64,000 nucleotides of DNA from Chitinophagales bacterium (GCA_017303415.1 JAFLBJ010000001.1:2666001-2730000), one strand, 5' to 3'. Counted from the first letter of the stretch, positions 1-8,659 are shown. Program-made: numbers and translations. Notes: a model not told the origin generated them from the letters alone.

Positions 1-195
1 CATGCCATTTGAACAGGACCGGAAATTTTTTCAGTTTTGGGGGTCCGGATCACCTGGAAACCGGGTAATCCAGGGCTTTTTTTCAGTCAGGCTGTCAAGT
101 TTTCACCTAAATCCTTTGGTAACAATTCCTTAGCCTAAAACCTGTCCCTGTCGGCCTGAATCACTTATCTTCGCAGGCCAAATAGCTCTTAATTC

Positions 196-1119
196 ATGAT
201 CAGCAGACGTAATATCCGGGTGAAAGTGATGCAGACCCTTTACACCCAGGCCAGCTCGGAAGGTACCCCCGTACCGGCCTCCTACCAGAAAGTCCTGCAA
301 TCCCATTTTGAACTTACCCGCAGCCTCCTACTCTACCTCACCTATTTTCTTGGACAGATCGCCCGTTTTTCGGAAAAAAACGCGCATCAACGTGCCTCCA
401 AGCATTTACCAACGGCCGAAGACCTGAAAGTAAATATCAAGATCGCCGGGAATAAGATCCTTTGGAAGATATGGGAGGATGAAAGCTATAAAAAAGCCGT
501 TTCAGCGATAAAACCAGGCCAGTTTTTGGATGAAGAACTCGTAAAAAAGGCCTATCAAAAGCTGTGTGAATCCCCCGAATACAGGCAATATATTAGCGAG
601 GAATCGCGGGAAAACAAACATGAGAAAGAGATCCTTGAATTCATGCTCGAGAACCTGATGCTGAATGACGATGATTTTATCAATCATATTGAGGAACTGT
701 TTAGCAACTGGAGCGATGATGGGGAAATGATCGTCCTTTTGCTTGACGGATTCCTGAAAAAAACCTCGCATATCAATTTTACCCAGATGCTGGGTGACGA
801 TAAGGCTGAATTTGCCCGGATCTTGCTGCAAACTGTGGTTGAAAAGTCGGAACACCTGGAAAGCCTGATCGTACCGAAATTAAAAAACTGGGACCCCGAA
901 AGGATTGCCCAACTGGATATGATCCTCCTGAAAATGGGTGTAGCTGAATTCCTCTATTTTGAAACCATTCCCCCCAAGGTTACCATTAATGAATACATAG
1001 ACCTGGCCAAAGATTACAGCACCGCCCAAAGCGGACAGTTTGTCAATGGCATACTGGATAATATACATAAGGAACTGGTTCAGGAGGGAAAGATGGTGAA
1101 GGTGGATTTTAGGAAGTAG
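196..1119 (+). CDS. nusB: Transcription antitermination factor NusB, long Bacteroidota form
   Basis: NusB binds boxA RNA with S10/NusE and promotes antitermination of rRNA operons in the cytoplasm. The 307-residue product is about twice the length of proteobacterial NusB. The C-terminal ~130 residues carry the recognisable NusB helical fold, including a WDPERIAQLDMILLKMGVAE stretch and the TINEYIDLAKDYS segment near the end. The N-terminal ~160 residues are a charged helical extension, as is usual for this family in Bacteroidota. The ATG at 196 lies 22 bases after a TATCTTCG box (166-173), which resembles the -7 promoter element of this phylum. Bases 1-165 show no gene I can support. A large palindromic repeat begins 10 bases after the stop. 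Confidence 0.93.
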   Translation: MISRRNIRVKVMQTLYTQASSEGTPVPASYQKVLQSHFELTRSLLLYLTYFLGQIARFSEKNAHQRASKHLPTAEDLKVNIKIAGNKILWKIWEDESYKKAVSAIKPGQFLDEELVKKAYQKLCESPEYRQYISEESRENKHEKEILEFMLENLMLNDDDFINHIEELFSNWSDDGEMIVLLLDGFLKKTSHINFTQMLGDDKAEFARILLQTVVEKSEHLESLIVPKLKNWDPERIAQLDMILLKMGVAEFLYFETIPPKVTINEYIDLAKDYSTAQSGQFVNGILDNIHKELVQEGKMVKVDFRK

Positions 1120-1129
1120 CTTGGGAGAT

Positions 1130-1220
1130 GACGGAGGACGGAGGACAGATGACGGAGGACGGATGACAGAGGACAGATGTTGGATGTTGGATGTTGGATG
1201 TTGGATGTAGGATGATAGTG
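1130..1220. repeat. Left arm of heptad palindrome (GAYRGAK / GTTGGAT words)
   Basis: Thirteen consecutive 7-base units without a break: seven of the form GACGGAG/GACAGAT, four GTTGGAT, then GTAGGAT and GATAGTG. The array starts 10 bases downstream of the nusB stop. Its words reappear as reverse complements, in reverse order, at 1310-1470. Confidence 0.9.
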
Positions 1221-1246
1221 ATTAATATTTAAAGTTAATTATAAAA

Positions 1247-1280
1247 GAAGAGGGGCTTGATGAAATTCAGGCTCCTCTTC
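1247..1280. terminator. Hairpin in the loop of the nusB-downstream palindrome
   Basis: GAAGAGGGGCTTGA (1247-1260) pairs with TCAGGCTCCTCTTC (1267-1280) over 14 positions with two G-U pairs and a 6-base loop. It is not followed by a strong T tract, so its role as a terminator is an inference from its place between two codirectional genes. Confidence 0.45.
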
Positions 1281-1309
1281 CTATTTCAACTTGAATTATA
1301 TATTTAAAC

Positions 1310-1470
1310 CACTATCATCCAACATCCAACATCCAACATCCAACATCTGTCCTCTGTCATCTGTCATCTGTCCTCCGTCCTCTGTCCTCCGTCCTCTGTC
1401 CTCCGTCATCTGTCATCCGTCATCTGTCATCCGTCCTCCGTCCTCCGTCATCTATCATCCGTCCTCTTTC
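1310..1470. repeat. Right arm of heptad palindrome (ATCCAAC / ATCTGTC / CTCCGTC words)
   Basis: About 23 consecutive 7-base units: CACTATC, four ATCCAAC, then roughly eighteen units of the form MTCYGTC. The first five mirror the last units of the left arm. The right arm has many more GTC-ending units than the left, so the two arms have expanded unequally. Together with the left arm and loop it fills most of the 414-base space between nusB and the DUF1573 gene; nothing else is seen there except a promoter box. Confidence 0.9.
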
Positions 1471-1502
1471 CTCCCCCCAACGCCCATTTCTCCAATATTC
1501 CC

Positions 1503-1510
1503 TACATTTG
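1503..1510 (+). promoter_or_regulatory. -7 box TACATTTG upstream of the DUF1573 lipoprotein
   Basis: Exact match to the Bacteroidota consensus TAnnTTTG, 23 bases before the ATG at 1534. No clear TTG was seen at the expected -33 position. It supports the inner start codon rather than the longer open frame that runs back into the repeat. Confidence 0.55.
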
Positions 1511-1533
1511 TCCCTCGCAAAAATTCCTGTATC

Positions 1534-1995
1534 ATGAAAAGAATATTCTTACTTCTGGCGGTTGGATTGAGCCTGGGTGCCTGCAAGATGGGAACGGCAA
1601 AAGACGAACCCAAAGTGGAACATGGTGCTGACCTGGAAAAAAGACTGGCTGCCCTGAAGGACACAACTAACCTAACCACCATTGAATGGCTGGATTCAAC
1701 CTACATTGAGGTAGGTAAAGTAGTCAAAGGGCAAGAAGTAGATGTAGTATATCGTTTCCGGAACACTGGTGACAAACCCCTGATCATTGCCCAGGTAACT
1801 GCCGGATGTGGTTGCACCATTCCCGAAACACCCAAGGAACCCTATGCCCCGGGTGCAGAAGGCGAGATCAAGGCCCGGTTCAACAGTGCCAACCAGACCC
1901 TTGGTGGTCATCGCAAATCGGTATATGTAACAGCGAATACCAAACCCAACAGCTATAATATTTTAGAGTTCAATGTAGATGTGACCGAACGATAA
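1534..1995 (+). CDS. DUF1573 family lipoprotein
   Basis: A 153-residue exported lipoprotein: MKRIFLLLAVGLSLGAC is a signal peptide ending in a lipobox (LGAC), so it should be anchored in the outer or inner membrane. The body matches the DUF1573 pattern: an immunoglobulin-like beta fold with VDVVYRFRNTGDKPLIIAQV followed by AGCGCTIPE and PYAPGAEGEIKARFNS. The function of the family is not established. The open frame extends upstream to 1291, but those 81 codons are translated repeat DNA (Ser/Pro-rich), and the lipoprotein signal plus the -7 box at 1503 fix the start at 1534. yajC follows 28 bases later, a common neighbour arrangement in this phylum. Confidence 0.88.
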   Translation: MKRIFLLLAVGLSLGACKMGTAKDEPKVEHGADLEKRLAALKDTTNLTTIEWLDSTYIEVGKVVKGQEVDVVYRFRNTGDKPLIIAQVTAGCGCTIPETPKEPYAPGAEGEIKARFNSANQTLGGHRKSVYVTANTKPNSYNILEFNVDVTER

Positions 1996-2023
1996 TTTTC
2001 ACAACCAATCATTACAAACAATC

Positions 2024-2359
2024 ATGCAATTCTTTCTTTTACAACAAGCACAACCTTCAGGCCCTCTGGGTAGTTTTGGTGGATTCTTTTTCATGGGAGC
2101 AATCCTGATCGTTTTCTGGCTGTTCTTTATACGTCCGCAGGCCAAAAAACAAAAACAACAAAAGAAATTCATTGAGGAAGTTCAAAAAGGCGATAAGGTT
2201 GTTACCATCGCCGGTATTCATGGCAAGGTGAATAAAGTGAATGAAGACAGTACCCTTCAGCTCGAAGTAAGCCCCGGCAGCTATATCGTGATCGAAAAAT
2301 CTTCGGTGAGTATGGAGATGACCCAACAGGTCAATAAGGTCACCACACCCAAGGCTTGA
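2024..2359 (+). CDS. yajC: Preprotein translocase subunit YajC
   Basis: Small single-pass inner-membrane protein that associates with SecDF at the Sec translocon. The 111 residues show a hydrophobic segment at about 17-37 (FGGFFFMGAILIVFWLFFIR), then RPQAKKQKQQKKFIEEVQKG and the GDKVVTIAGIHGKVNKV motif typical of YajC. Length fits the family. The partner secDF lies 2.8 kb downstream. The coaE start follows 7 bases after its stop, suggesting cotranscription. Confidence 0.95.
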   Translation: MQFFLLQQAQPSGPLGSFGGFFFMGAILIVFWLFFIRPQAKKQKQQKKFIEEVQKGDKVVTIAGIHGKVNKVNEDSTLQLEVSPGSYIVIEKSSVSMEMTQQVNKVTTPKA

Positions 2360-2366
2360 TCCCTTT

Positions 2367-2963
2367 ATGATTCGGGTTGGCTTAACTGGCGGTATAGGTA
2401 GTGGGAAATCCACCATCGCCCGGATATTTGAAGTACTCGGTATTCCGGTTTATTATGCCGACCCGGAAGCACAACAACTTATGCACAACGATCCGGACCT
2501 GAAAGCGGCGATCATTCGTCATTTCGGTCCGAATTCTTATTCAGGTGATACACTCCACCGCGCCTATCTTTCCCAACTCATTTTTTCACAACCGGAAAAA
2601 AGGGAATTACTCAATGGCCTGGTACACCCGGCTGTGAAAAAGCATGCGGAGGAATGGATGCGTCGACAATCCACGCCCTATGCCATTCACGAAGCCGCCC
2701 TCATTTTTGAAGCCGGGGTCACAGATCGGCTCGACCTGGTGATTGGTGTATATGCTCCTGAATCCCTTCGGCTGTTGCGGGCAACCCGGCGGGATAATTC
2801 CAGCATCGAAGAGATCAAAAAAAGAATGAAGGGTCAGATCGAAGAGGAGATCAAAATGAAACTATGTGACCATGTGATCGTCAATGACGAACAGCAGGCG
2901 GTCATACCCCAGGTATTGGCCCTTCACCAGCTATTGCTGGAAAAATCCGGAACCCATGGTTGA
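2367..2963 (+). CDS. coaE: Dephospho-CoA kinase
   Basis: Last enzyme of coenzyme A synthesis: phosphorylates the 3'-hydroxyl of dephospho-CoA with ATP in the cytoplasm. The 198-residue protein begins with the P-loop GLTGGIGSGKST (residues 5-16), followed by YYADPEAQQLM and, later, the HPAVKKHAEEW and HEAALIFEAG segments that form the CoA-binding and lid parts in this family. Length is normal. It overlaps the following CPBP gene by 8 bases, which implies translational coupling. Confidence 0.96.
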   Translation: MIRVGLTGGIGSGKSTIARIFEVLGIPVYYADPEAQQLMHNDPDLKAAIIRHFGPNSYSGDTLHRAYLSQLIFSQPEKRELLNGLVHPAVKKHAEEWMRRQSTPYAIHEAALIFEAGVTDRLDLVIGVYAPESLRLLRATRRDNSSIEEIKKRMKGQIEEEIKMKLCDHVIVNDEQQAVIPQVLALHQLLLEKSGTHG

Positions 2964-3672
2964 TCAACCTACTATTTTTGATCATAGCCTCGCTATTTTA
3001 TTTGGCATTTATATACCTCTTGTTTCCGGATTCAGGAGTGCACGTCAATTCAAACACCTCCACCTCGGAAAAGCGGAACGGTCCCGGTTCTATCTGGTCA
3101 ATAGCGCATTTCTTGGAGGGATGGGACTGATCGTGCTGGGTAATTGGTTACTCCATGGACGTTCTCTCCCTGATATAGGACTGACCCGGATGCCACAATT
3201 GAATTTCCATACCCTGCTCTACACCGGTTTATTCCTTGTCTTATATATTGGCGACCTGCTGAGCAATACCAGCTCTGAAAAAAGAAAGGCAGATACCCTG
3301 GAACACTGGAACCAGCATACTCCATTTTTGCCAAGATATGGTTCGGAATTACCCGTCTATACCCTCATGTGCCTTGCTGCGGGTATTGGAGAAGAAATCG
3401 TGTTCAGGGGTTTTATGATCCAATATGGTTTGTCGCTTTTTTCTAATTTCCTACCTGCGCCGGAAACCTGGGCGGTTGTACTACCTGCATTGATCTTCGC
3501 CATAGCCCATTATTATCAGGGGTTCAAGGCTGTGGTTAAAATCGCCGTTCTTTCTGTACTATTTGGATGGATATACCTGTACTCCCAGTCGCTCTGGATC
3601 GTCATGGCCCTTCATTTTGGCGTTGACTGGTTGGGTGGTTATTTGAGTACGAGAATGGAGCGGGAGGAATAA
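2956..3672 (+). CDS. CPBP family intramembrane glutamic endopeptidase
   Basis: A 238-residue polytopic membrane protein of the CPBP (CAAX protease and bacteriocin-processing) family. Active-site motifs are visible: GEEIVFRGF (EExxxR), FAIAHYYQG (FxxxH) and a final LHFGVDW. The substrate cannot be told from sequence; relatives process prenylated or secreted peptides, and many bacterial members are uncharacterised. The ATG at 2956 overlaps the end of coaE by 8 bases; an in-frame upstream start at 2884 would lie entirely inside coaE. The gene ends 16 bases from the convergent aminotransferase gene. Confidence 0.85.
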   Translation: MVDQPTIFDHSLAILFGIYIPLVSGFRSARQFKHLHLGKAERSRFYLVNSAFLGGMGLIVLGNWLLHGRSLPDIGLTRMPQLNFHTLLYTGLFLVLYIGDLLSNTSSEKRKADTLEHWNQHTPFLPRYGSELPVYTLMCLAAGIGEEIVFRGFMIQYGLSLFSNFLPAPETWAVVLPALIFAIAHYYQGFKAVVKIAVLSVLFGWIYLYSQSLWIVMALHFGVDWLGGYLSTRMEREE

Positions 3673-3688
3673 TTTATAAATACATAAA

Positions 3689-4900
3689 CTATTTCAGTTT
3701 CGCCAGCGCCGCTTTCACACGCTCCATTGCTTTTTCGATCTTTTCCATGCTATTGGCAAAGGATATCCGAATACAATCGGGTTCACCAAAGGCACGTCCG
3801 GTAACGGTTGATACATGGGCCTTATTCAGGAGATACATACAAAGGTCATCGGCATTGTGGATGGTTTCTTCCCCATCGCTTTTTCCAAAATACTTATTGA
3901 CAACGGGAAATACATAGAAAGCGCCATCGGGTTCCACACAGGAAATGCCCGGCATTTCGTTGAGAAGCCCGAGTATACGTTCCCGGCGACGGGCGAATTC
4001 TTCGGTCATTTCGCGGCTGGGACGCAGGTCAGTGGTCAAAGCAGTAATAGCGGCACGTTGGGTCACCGCGTTTGCACCACTGGTGATCTGCCCCTGGAAT
4101 TTTTCACAGGCTTTGGCCACCTCCGCACTCGCTGCAATATACCCCAGCCGATAACCGGTCATGGCAAAACCCTTGCTTAAACCATTGATGATAATAACCC
4201 GGTCCTTAATATCGTCAAAGCTGGCAATGCTTTCATGTTTGCCCACAAAATTGATGTATTCATAGATCTCATCTGAAATGATGGATACCTGTGGGTATTT
4301 TCGGAGAACCTCTACCAGTCCTTCCAGTTCCTGCCGGGAATAAACCGAACCGCTGGGGTTACAAGGCGAGGAAAACAGAAATACACGGGTATTATCTGTG
4401 ATCACCTCTTCGAATTCCTGGGGTGTGATCTTAAACCCATTCTCTGTTGAGGTACGCACGATCACAGGTACACCGCCCGCGATCTTCACCAGTTCTGAAT
4501 AGGAAACCCAGAAAGGGGCCGGAATCACCACCTCATCCCCTTCATCCACCAGCACCATGATGGCATTGGCCAGGCTTTGCTTGGCTCCGGTAGATACCAC
4601 AACATTTTCAGGTTTATAATCCAGGTTATTGTCTCTTTTTAATTTTTGGCAAACGGCTTCCCGCAGGTCGGGGTAACCTGCCACAGGAGGATAGTGGCTC
4701 CAGTTATCATCGATGGCCTTTTTGGCGGCCTCTTTAATGTGCATGGGGGTATCAAAATCGGGTTCACCCAGACTCAGATCGATCACATCGGCACCTTTGG
4801 CACGCAGTTCACGCCCCAGTTTGGCCATTTTAAGGGTTTCGGGCTCTGCAAATCGGGTCAGGAGGGAGGAAAGCTGGAGGGTAGCTGCTGCTGTTGCCAT
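3689..4900 (-). CDS. PLP-dependent aspartate-type aminotransferase
   Basis: A 403-residue class I/II aminotransferase that transfers amino groups between an amino acid (probably aspartate) and 2-oxoglutarate in the cytoplasm. Visible are SLGEPDFDTP near the N-terminus, the PNPSG-type motif SSPCNPSGSVYS, the cofactor-binding SDEIYEYINF, and the PLP lysine in INGLSKGFAMTGYRLGY. The C-terminal CIRISFANSMEKIEKAMER is typical of the Ia/Ib aspartate aminotransferases. The exact amino acid specificity is inferred only. A -7 box TAATTTTG lies upstream. Confidence 0.9.
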   Translation of the reverse strand: MATAAATLQLSSLLTRFAEPETLKMAKLGRELRAKGADVIDLSLGEPDFDTPMHIKEAAKKAIDDNWSHYPPVAGYPDLREAVCQKLKRDNNLDYKPENVVVSTGAKQSLANAIMVLVDEGDEVVIPAPFWVSYSELVKIAGGVPVIVRTSTENGFKITPQEFEEVITDNTRVFLFSSPCNPSGSVYSRQELEGLVEVLRKYPQVSIISDEIYEYINFVGKHESIASFDDIKDRVIIINGLSKGFAMTGYRLGYIAASAEVAKACEKFQGQITSGANAVTQRAAITALTTDLRPSREMTEEFARRRERILGLLNEMPGISCVEPDGAFYVFPVVNKYFGKSDGEETIHNADDLCMYLLNKAHVSTVTGRAFGEPDCIRISFANSMEKIEKAMERVKAALAKLK

Positions 4901-4927
4901 TTTTTATCAGTTTTTCTTCAATGCCCG

Positions 4928-4935
4928 CAAAATTA
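4928..4935 (-). promoter_or_regulatory. -7 box TAATTTTG for the aminotransferase gene
   Basis: Matches TAnnTTTG on the minus strand, 27 bases before the ATG at 4900. It sits in a 236-base divergent gap whose other side carries a similar box for secDF. Confidence 0.5.
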
Positions 4936-5057
4936 CTCAATAATATCACTAACAGCTGTTTAAAAATGATCCCCGCGGAGAATTTTGATCCGGTTCACCC
5001 CCGAAAACCCTTTGTGGCGAAACACCTGCCATTTATTCTTTTTTTGCTTGAAAAGGC

Positions 5058-5065
5058 TATCTTTG
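5058..5065 (+). promoter_or_regulatory. -7 box TATCTTTG for secDF
   Basis: Matches TAnnTTTG, 71 bases before the secDF ATG, implying a leader of roughly 65 bases. No good TTG was seen at the ideal spacing. Confidence 0.5.
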
Positions 5066-5136
5066 CCGTCCTTAAAAATACCCTTGGATAGCCAATTTTG
5101 GCGGTTTCCGGGAAGTAAACAGAAAATACAGATTGT

Positions 5137-8100
5137 ATGCAACTGAAAGGTTTGGTTAGTTTTTTCACGGTTCTTCTGATCGCGATCTGCGCCTGGCAGC
5201 TCTCCTTCACTTGGTTTGTGCGCAGCCATGAGAATAAAATGCAGTCCCGTGCCGAGAAGCAGGTAAGCGCCAGTTTGGCCACCCCTGTTGCCAAGTATCC
5301 CGGCGATCTCGCCAGTCAGAAGGTTTACAAAGAAGACACCTTCGATGTAGCCGTGAAAGAAAGACTTAGCGCATTGCTTGACAGCACCAAGGAAACGAAA
5401 GTAACCTGGTGGGGGACATCCTATAAAAAAGCCCGGGAATCTGAACTCAACCTGGGTCTTGACCTGCAAGGCGGGATGAACGTAACCATGGAAGTGGAAC
5501 TGGTGGGCTTATTGAAATCCATGGCCAACAATTCCAAGGACCCCAACTTCCTGAAATCCCTGGAGAATGCGAATGCACGCAAAGCCAACAGCAATGCGGA
5601 TTTCATTACCCTCTTTTCGGAAGAATACAAAAAGCTTGCGCCGAATGGTCGCCTGGCTTCCCTTTTTGCTTCCAATAATCAGGGAAAGATCAAGGTGGAT
5701 GATGGGAATGATAAAGTGATCGCCGAGATCAGAAGCGAAGCGAAAGAAGCGATCAATCGTACCTATCGAATCCTGAGCAGCCGTATTGACCAATTTGGTG
5801 TGGCCCAACCTAATATCAACCTGGAAGAGGCAAAAGGAATTATTACCGTTGAGCTTCCCGGTATTGATGATGAAGAGCGGGTACGTAAATACCTGCAAGC
5901 TTCGGCCAACCTCCAATTCTGGGAAGTATACAAGCCCGAAGAATTAAATAACTCATTGATCGCGGCACAAACCGCTTATGATAATTTTATTAAAGGGATC
6001 AAGTCAGATGACACCACCGGAAAAATAGATACTGCTGCTGGTAAACAACAAACACTGGCCGAGCAATTGGGCGGTGGGGCTACCACCACGACTGCTACTG
6101 CACAAGAAGGAGCTAAAACCCTTTTTGATATGACCGGAACTGGCGGTGGATGGATCGGTGGACCCAACGAAAGCGGGGCCTTCGGTTCTGTTGCCATTAA
6201 TGATACCGGCCGTTTCCGTGATGTGTTGGAAAATCCTGTTTTCCGGAACAAACTCCCCGGCGATGCCAAATTTGTTTATGGGCTTGCTCCGCGGTTAGAC
6301 AATGGTAAAACCAGCGATCGCCTCCCCATCTATGCACTCAAGACCTATGGTCGTGAAGTAGCTCCATTGGAAGGAGATGTGGTGACCGATGCGCGTCCCG
6401 ATTTCAACCCCACCACCAATCAACCCATCGTATCGATGTCGATGAACAATATTGGTGCACGTGATTGGGCGAAACTGACCAAGAAAAGTCATGAAGGACA
6501 AATTCCCATCGCCATCGTATTGGATGATATCGTTTATTCAGCTCCGGTTGCGAACGAAGAGATCACCGGTGGAAATTCACAGATCACCGGACGCTTCAAT
6601 GTTGAAGAAGCTACCGACCTGGCGAATATCCTGAAAGCCGGTAAACTCCCCGCCCCTGCCAAGATCGTTCAAGAGCAGGTAGTTGGACCTACCCTTGGCG
6701 AAGATGCCATCCTGGGTGGACGCAACGCCTTCCTTATCTCCTTTGCTGTGATCTTCCTGCTGATGCTGGTGTATTATAACACTGCCGGTTGGATCGCCAA
6801 TATCGCGCTTATCCTGAACCTGCTGTTTACCATTGGTGTGCTGGCCGCCCTAGGCGCCACATTGACCGCACCGGGTATCGCTGGTCTGGTATTGACCATT
6901 GGTATGGCAGTGGATACCAACGTAATCATCTATGAACGGATCAAGGAGGAACTGACAAAGGGCAAGGCCTATTTGCCAGCCATTTCCGATGGTTACCGGC
7001 GTTCATTGCCTCCGGTACTGGATGCCCACGTGACCACCTTGCTTACAGCGATCATCCTGTTCTATTTTGGATTAGGTCCGGTAAAAGGTTTTGCCACTAC
7101 ACAGATCCTGGGTATCATTCTTTCCCTGTTCTGCGGTATCCTGGTGAGCCGTTGGGTATCTGATATGTTTACGAACCGGAAACGCCACCTCGAATATTTC
7201 ACCGGTGTTTCCCGTCGGGTATTCAAACATGCAGCAATTAAATTCATTGAATACAGAAAGGTTGCTTATGGCATCTCTGTTGTTGTGCTATTACTCGGAG
7301 TTGGTGCCGTTGTGAATGGTTTCGATCAGGGTGTGGAGTTCAGCGGTGGACGTAGCTATCAGGTCCGGTTTGACCAGTCCATCACCTCTAAGATCGAAGA
7401 CATGCGGAAGGACCTCGAAGTTTCTTTTGGGGAAAATCCCGTGATCAAAACCCTGGGTGGAAACAATCAGGTGGATATCACAACCTCCTACCTTATTAAA
7501 GATACCCGTCCGGGTGTAGATTCCATGGTGTCGCGCAAACTTTACGAAGGTTTGAAGAAATACCTGCCACAGGATTTGACATTTGAGAAGTTCAATACGA
7601 CCAAGCAATACAAACTCGGTTCCAAGACCGTGTTACCCACCATTTCGGATGACCTGAAATCTGGGGCCATGTGGGCGACTTTCTGGTCGCTTCTGGTGAT
7701 TGCCCTGTATATCTTTATCCGTTTCCGCGACTGGAGATACTCATTGGGTACGATCGTGGCCTTGCTGCATGACGTGCTTGTCATCCTGGCCGTATTCTCC
7801 TTCCTGAAGGGCGTTGTTCCTTTCCCGCTGGAGATCGATCAGCACTTTATCGCGGCGGTACTGACCGTTATCGGTTTCTCGATGAACGATACGGTGATCG
7901 TATTTGACCGGATCCGGGAAGACAGCCGGTTAATGCCCAATGCCCCAAGGGCACAGGTCATCAACCGTGCCATCAATGAAACCCTGAGCCGGACTGTAAT
8001 GACCTCGCTGACCGTTTTCCTGGTAATCCTCATCCTCTTCCTCGTAGGAGGTGAAGTAACCCGCGGATTTGCGTTTGCCATGTTGATCGGTATCGTAACG

Positions 8101-8196
8101 GGTACTTATTCTTCCATCTTCGTGGCGGCTCCGATCCTGGTTGACCTGGGCGGAAATAAGCCTTTGGGTGGCAAGGAGAGTGTCAAGGTTAAATAA
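5137..8196 (+). CDS. secDF: Fused protein translocase subunit SecDF
   Basis: Proton-driven Sec accessory subunit in the inner membrane that pulls exported proteins into the periplasm. At 1019 residues it is a SecD-SecF fusion. The SecD half has an N-terminal membrane helix (about 5-27), LGLDLQGGMNVTMEV, a large periplasmic domain with SSRIDQFGVAQPNI and ELPGIDDEERV, and membrane motif GMAVDTNVIIYERIKEEL. The SecF half begins around residue 700, has GVEFSGGRSYQVRF and the matching GFSMNDTVIVFDRIRE motif. A Thr/Ala/Gly-rich insert (about residues 300-345) sits in the periplasmic part. A long perfect hairpin follows 4 bases after the stop. Confidence 0.97.
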   Translation: MQLKGLVSFFTVLLIAICAWQLSFTWFVRSHENKMQSRAEKQVSASLATPVAKYPGDLASQKVYKEDTFDVAVKERLSALLDSTKETKVTWWGTSYKKARESELNLGLDLQGGMNVTMEVELVGLLKSMANNSKDPNFLKSLENANARKANSNADFITLFSEEYKKLAPNGRLASLFASNNQGKIKVDDGNDKVIAEIRSEAKEAINRTYRILSSRIDQFGVAQPNINLEEAKGIITVELPGIDDEERVRKYLQASANLQFWEVYKPEELNNSLIAAQTAYDNFIKGIKSDDTTGKIDTAAGKQQTLAEQLGGGATTTTATAQEGAKTLFDMTGTGGGWIGGPNESGAFGSVAINDTGRFRDVLENPVFRNKLPGDAKFVYGLAPRLDNGKTSDRLPIYALKTYGREVAPLEGDVVTDARPDFNPTTNQPIVSMSMNNIGARDWAKLTKKSHEGQIPIAIVLDDIVYSAPVANEEITGGNSQITGRFNVEEATDLANILKAGKLPAPAKIVQEQVVGPTLGEDAILGGRNAFLISFAVIFLLMLVYYNTAGWIANIALILNLLFTIGVLAALGATLTAPGIAGLVLTIGMAVDTNVIIYERIKEELTKGKAYLPAISDGYRRSLPPVLDAHVTTLLTAIILFYFGLGPVKGFATTQILGIILSLFCGILVSRWVSDMFTNRKRHLEYFTGVSRRVFKHAAIKFIEYRKVAYGISVVVLLLGVGAVVNGFDQGVEFSGGRSYQVRFDQSITSKIEDMRKDLEVSFGENPVIKTLGGNNQVDITTSYLIKDTRPGVDSMVSRKLYEGLKKYLPQDLTFEKFNTTKQYKLGSKTVLPTISDDLKSGAMWATFWSLLVIALYIFIRFRDWRYSLGTIVALLHDVLVILAVFSFLKGVVPFPLEIDQHFIAAVLTVIGFSMNDTVIVFDRIREDSRLMPNAPRAQVINRAINETLSRTVMTSLTVFLVILILFLVGGEVTRGFAFAMLIGIVTGTYSSIFVAAPILVDLGGNKPLGGKESVKVK

Positions 8197-8200
8197 TAAA

Positions 8201-8268
8201 ATACTACAGAGACACAGAGGCCGCAGAGAGAAATAAAATTCTCTGCGGCCTCTGTGTCTCTGTAGTAT
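8201..8268. terminator. 28-bp perfect hairpin of CACAGAGA-type words, secDF/iscA convergent gap
   Basis: Bases 8201-8228 are exactly complementary to 8241-8268 with a 12-base A/T-rich loop. The arms consist of short related words (ACAGAGAC, ACAGAGGC, GCAGAGAG). It lies between convergent secDF and the iscA-like gene and is probably a bidirectional terminator. The same word family recurs at 54256-54305. Confidence 0.8.
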
Positions 8269-8283
8269 AAATAATTGCTTTAA

Positions 8284-8628
8284 TCAAACAGCAAAGCTCG
8301 TCCCGCACCCGCAGGTACTGCTCGCATTCGGGTTACTAAAGGTAAACCCGCGGTTCCCCAATCCATCCTGCCAATCGATCTCCATACCATAGAGGTAAAT
8401 TTCATGGGCTTTCTTCATCACACAGGGAATGCCTTCGATGGAAAAGGCGTGATCGTCTGCTTCAGGTTTGTCAAAACCCAGCACATAGGTCATACCCGAA
8501 CAACCACCTCCCTTCACTCCCACCCGAAGGCGTTGGGAAGCATCAAAATCGGGGGCCTGCATCAGTTTTTTCAGCTCCACCAGGGCTCCTGGGGTAAAGC
8601 TGACCGGATTTAATGTACTTGTTTCCAT
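8284..8628 (-). CDS. Iron-sulfur cluster assembly accessory protein, IscA/HesB type
   Basis: A-type carrier that passes Fe-S clusters to target enzymes. The 114-residue product has the three conserved cysteines: C43 in GVKGGGCSGMTY and C106/C108 in SSTCGCGTSF near the C-terminus. Length and spacing match IscA/ErpA/SufA; I cannot tell which of the three from one sequence, since no isc or suf genes flank it. It is divergent from the next gene with a gap of only 56 bases, in which both -7 boxes can be seen. Confidence 0.93.
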   Translation of the reverse strand: METSTLNPVSFTPGALVELKKLMQAPDFDASQRLRVGVKGGGCSGMTYVLGFDKPEADDHAFSIEGIPCVMKKAHEIYLYGMEIDWQDGLGNRGFTFSNPNASSTCGCGTSFAV

Positions 8629-8638
8629 ATAATAAATA

Positions 8639-8646
8639 CAAAGTTA
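8639..8646 (-). promoter_or_regulatory. -7 box TAACTTTG for the iscA-type gene
   Basis: Exact TAnnTTTG on the minus strand, 10 bases before the ATG at 8628, giving a very short leader. Confidence 0.55.
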
Positions 8647-8659
8647 TAGCCTGCGGGTT

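Noticed and set aside
1-195. Start of a minus-strand gene at the left edge
   Set aside because: CAT triplets at 1-3 and 6-8 could be start codons, but no coding sequence is available to support one.
1291-1533. Ser/Pro-rich N-terminal extension of the DUF1573 protein
   Set aside because: It is translated repeat DNA; a lipoprotein signal and a -7 box show the start at 1534.
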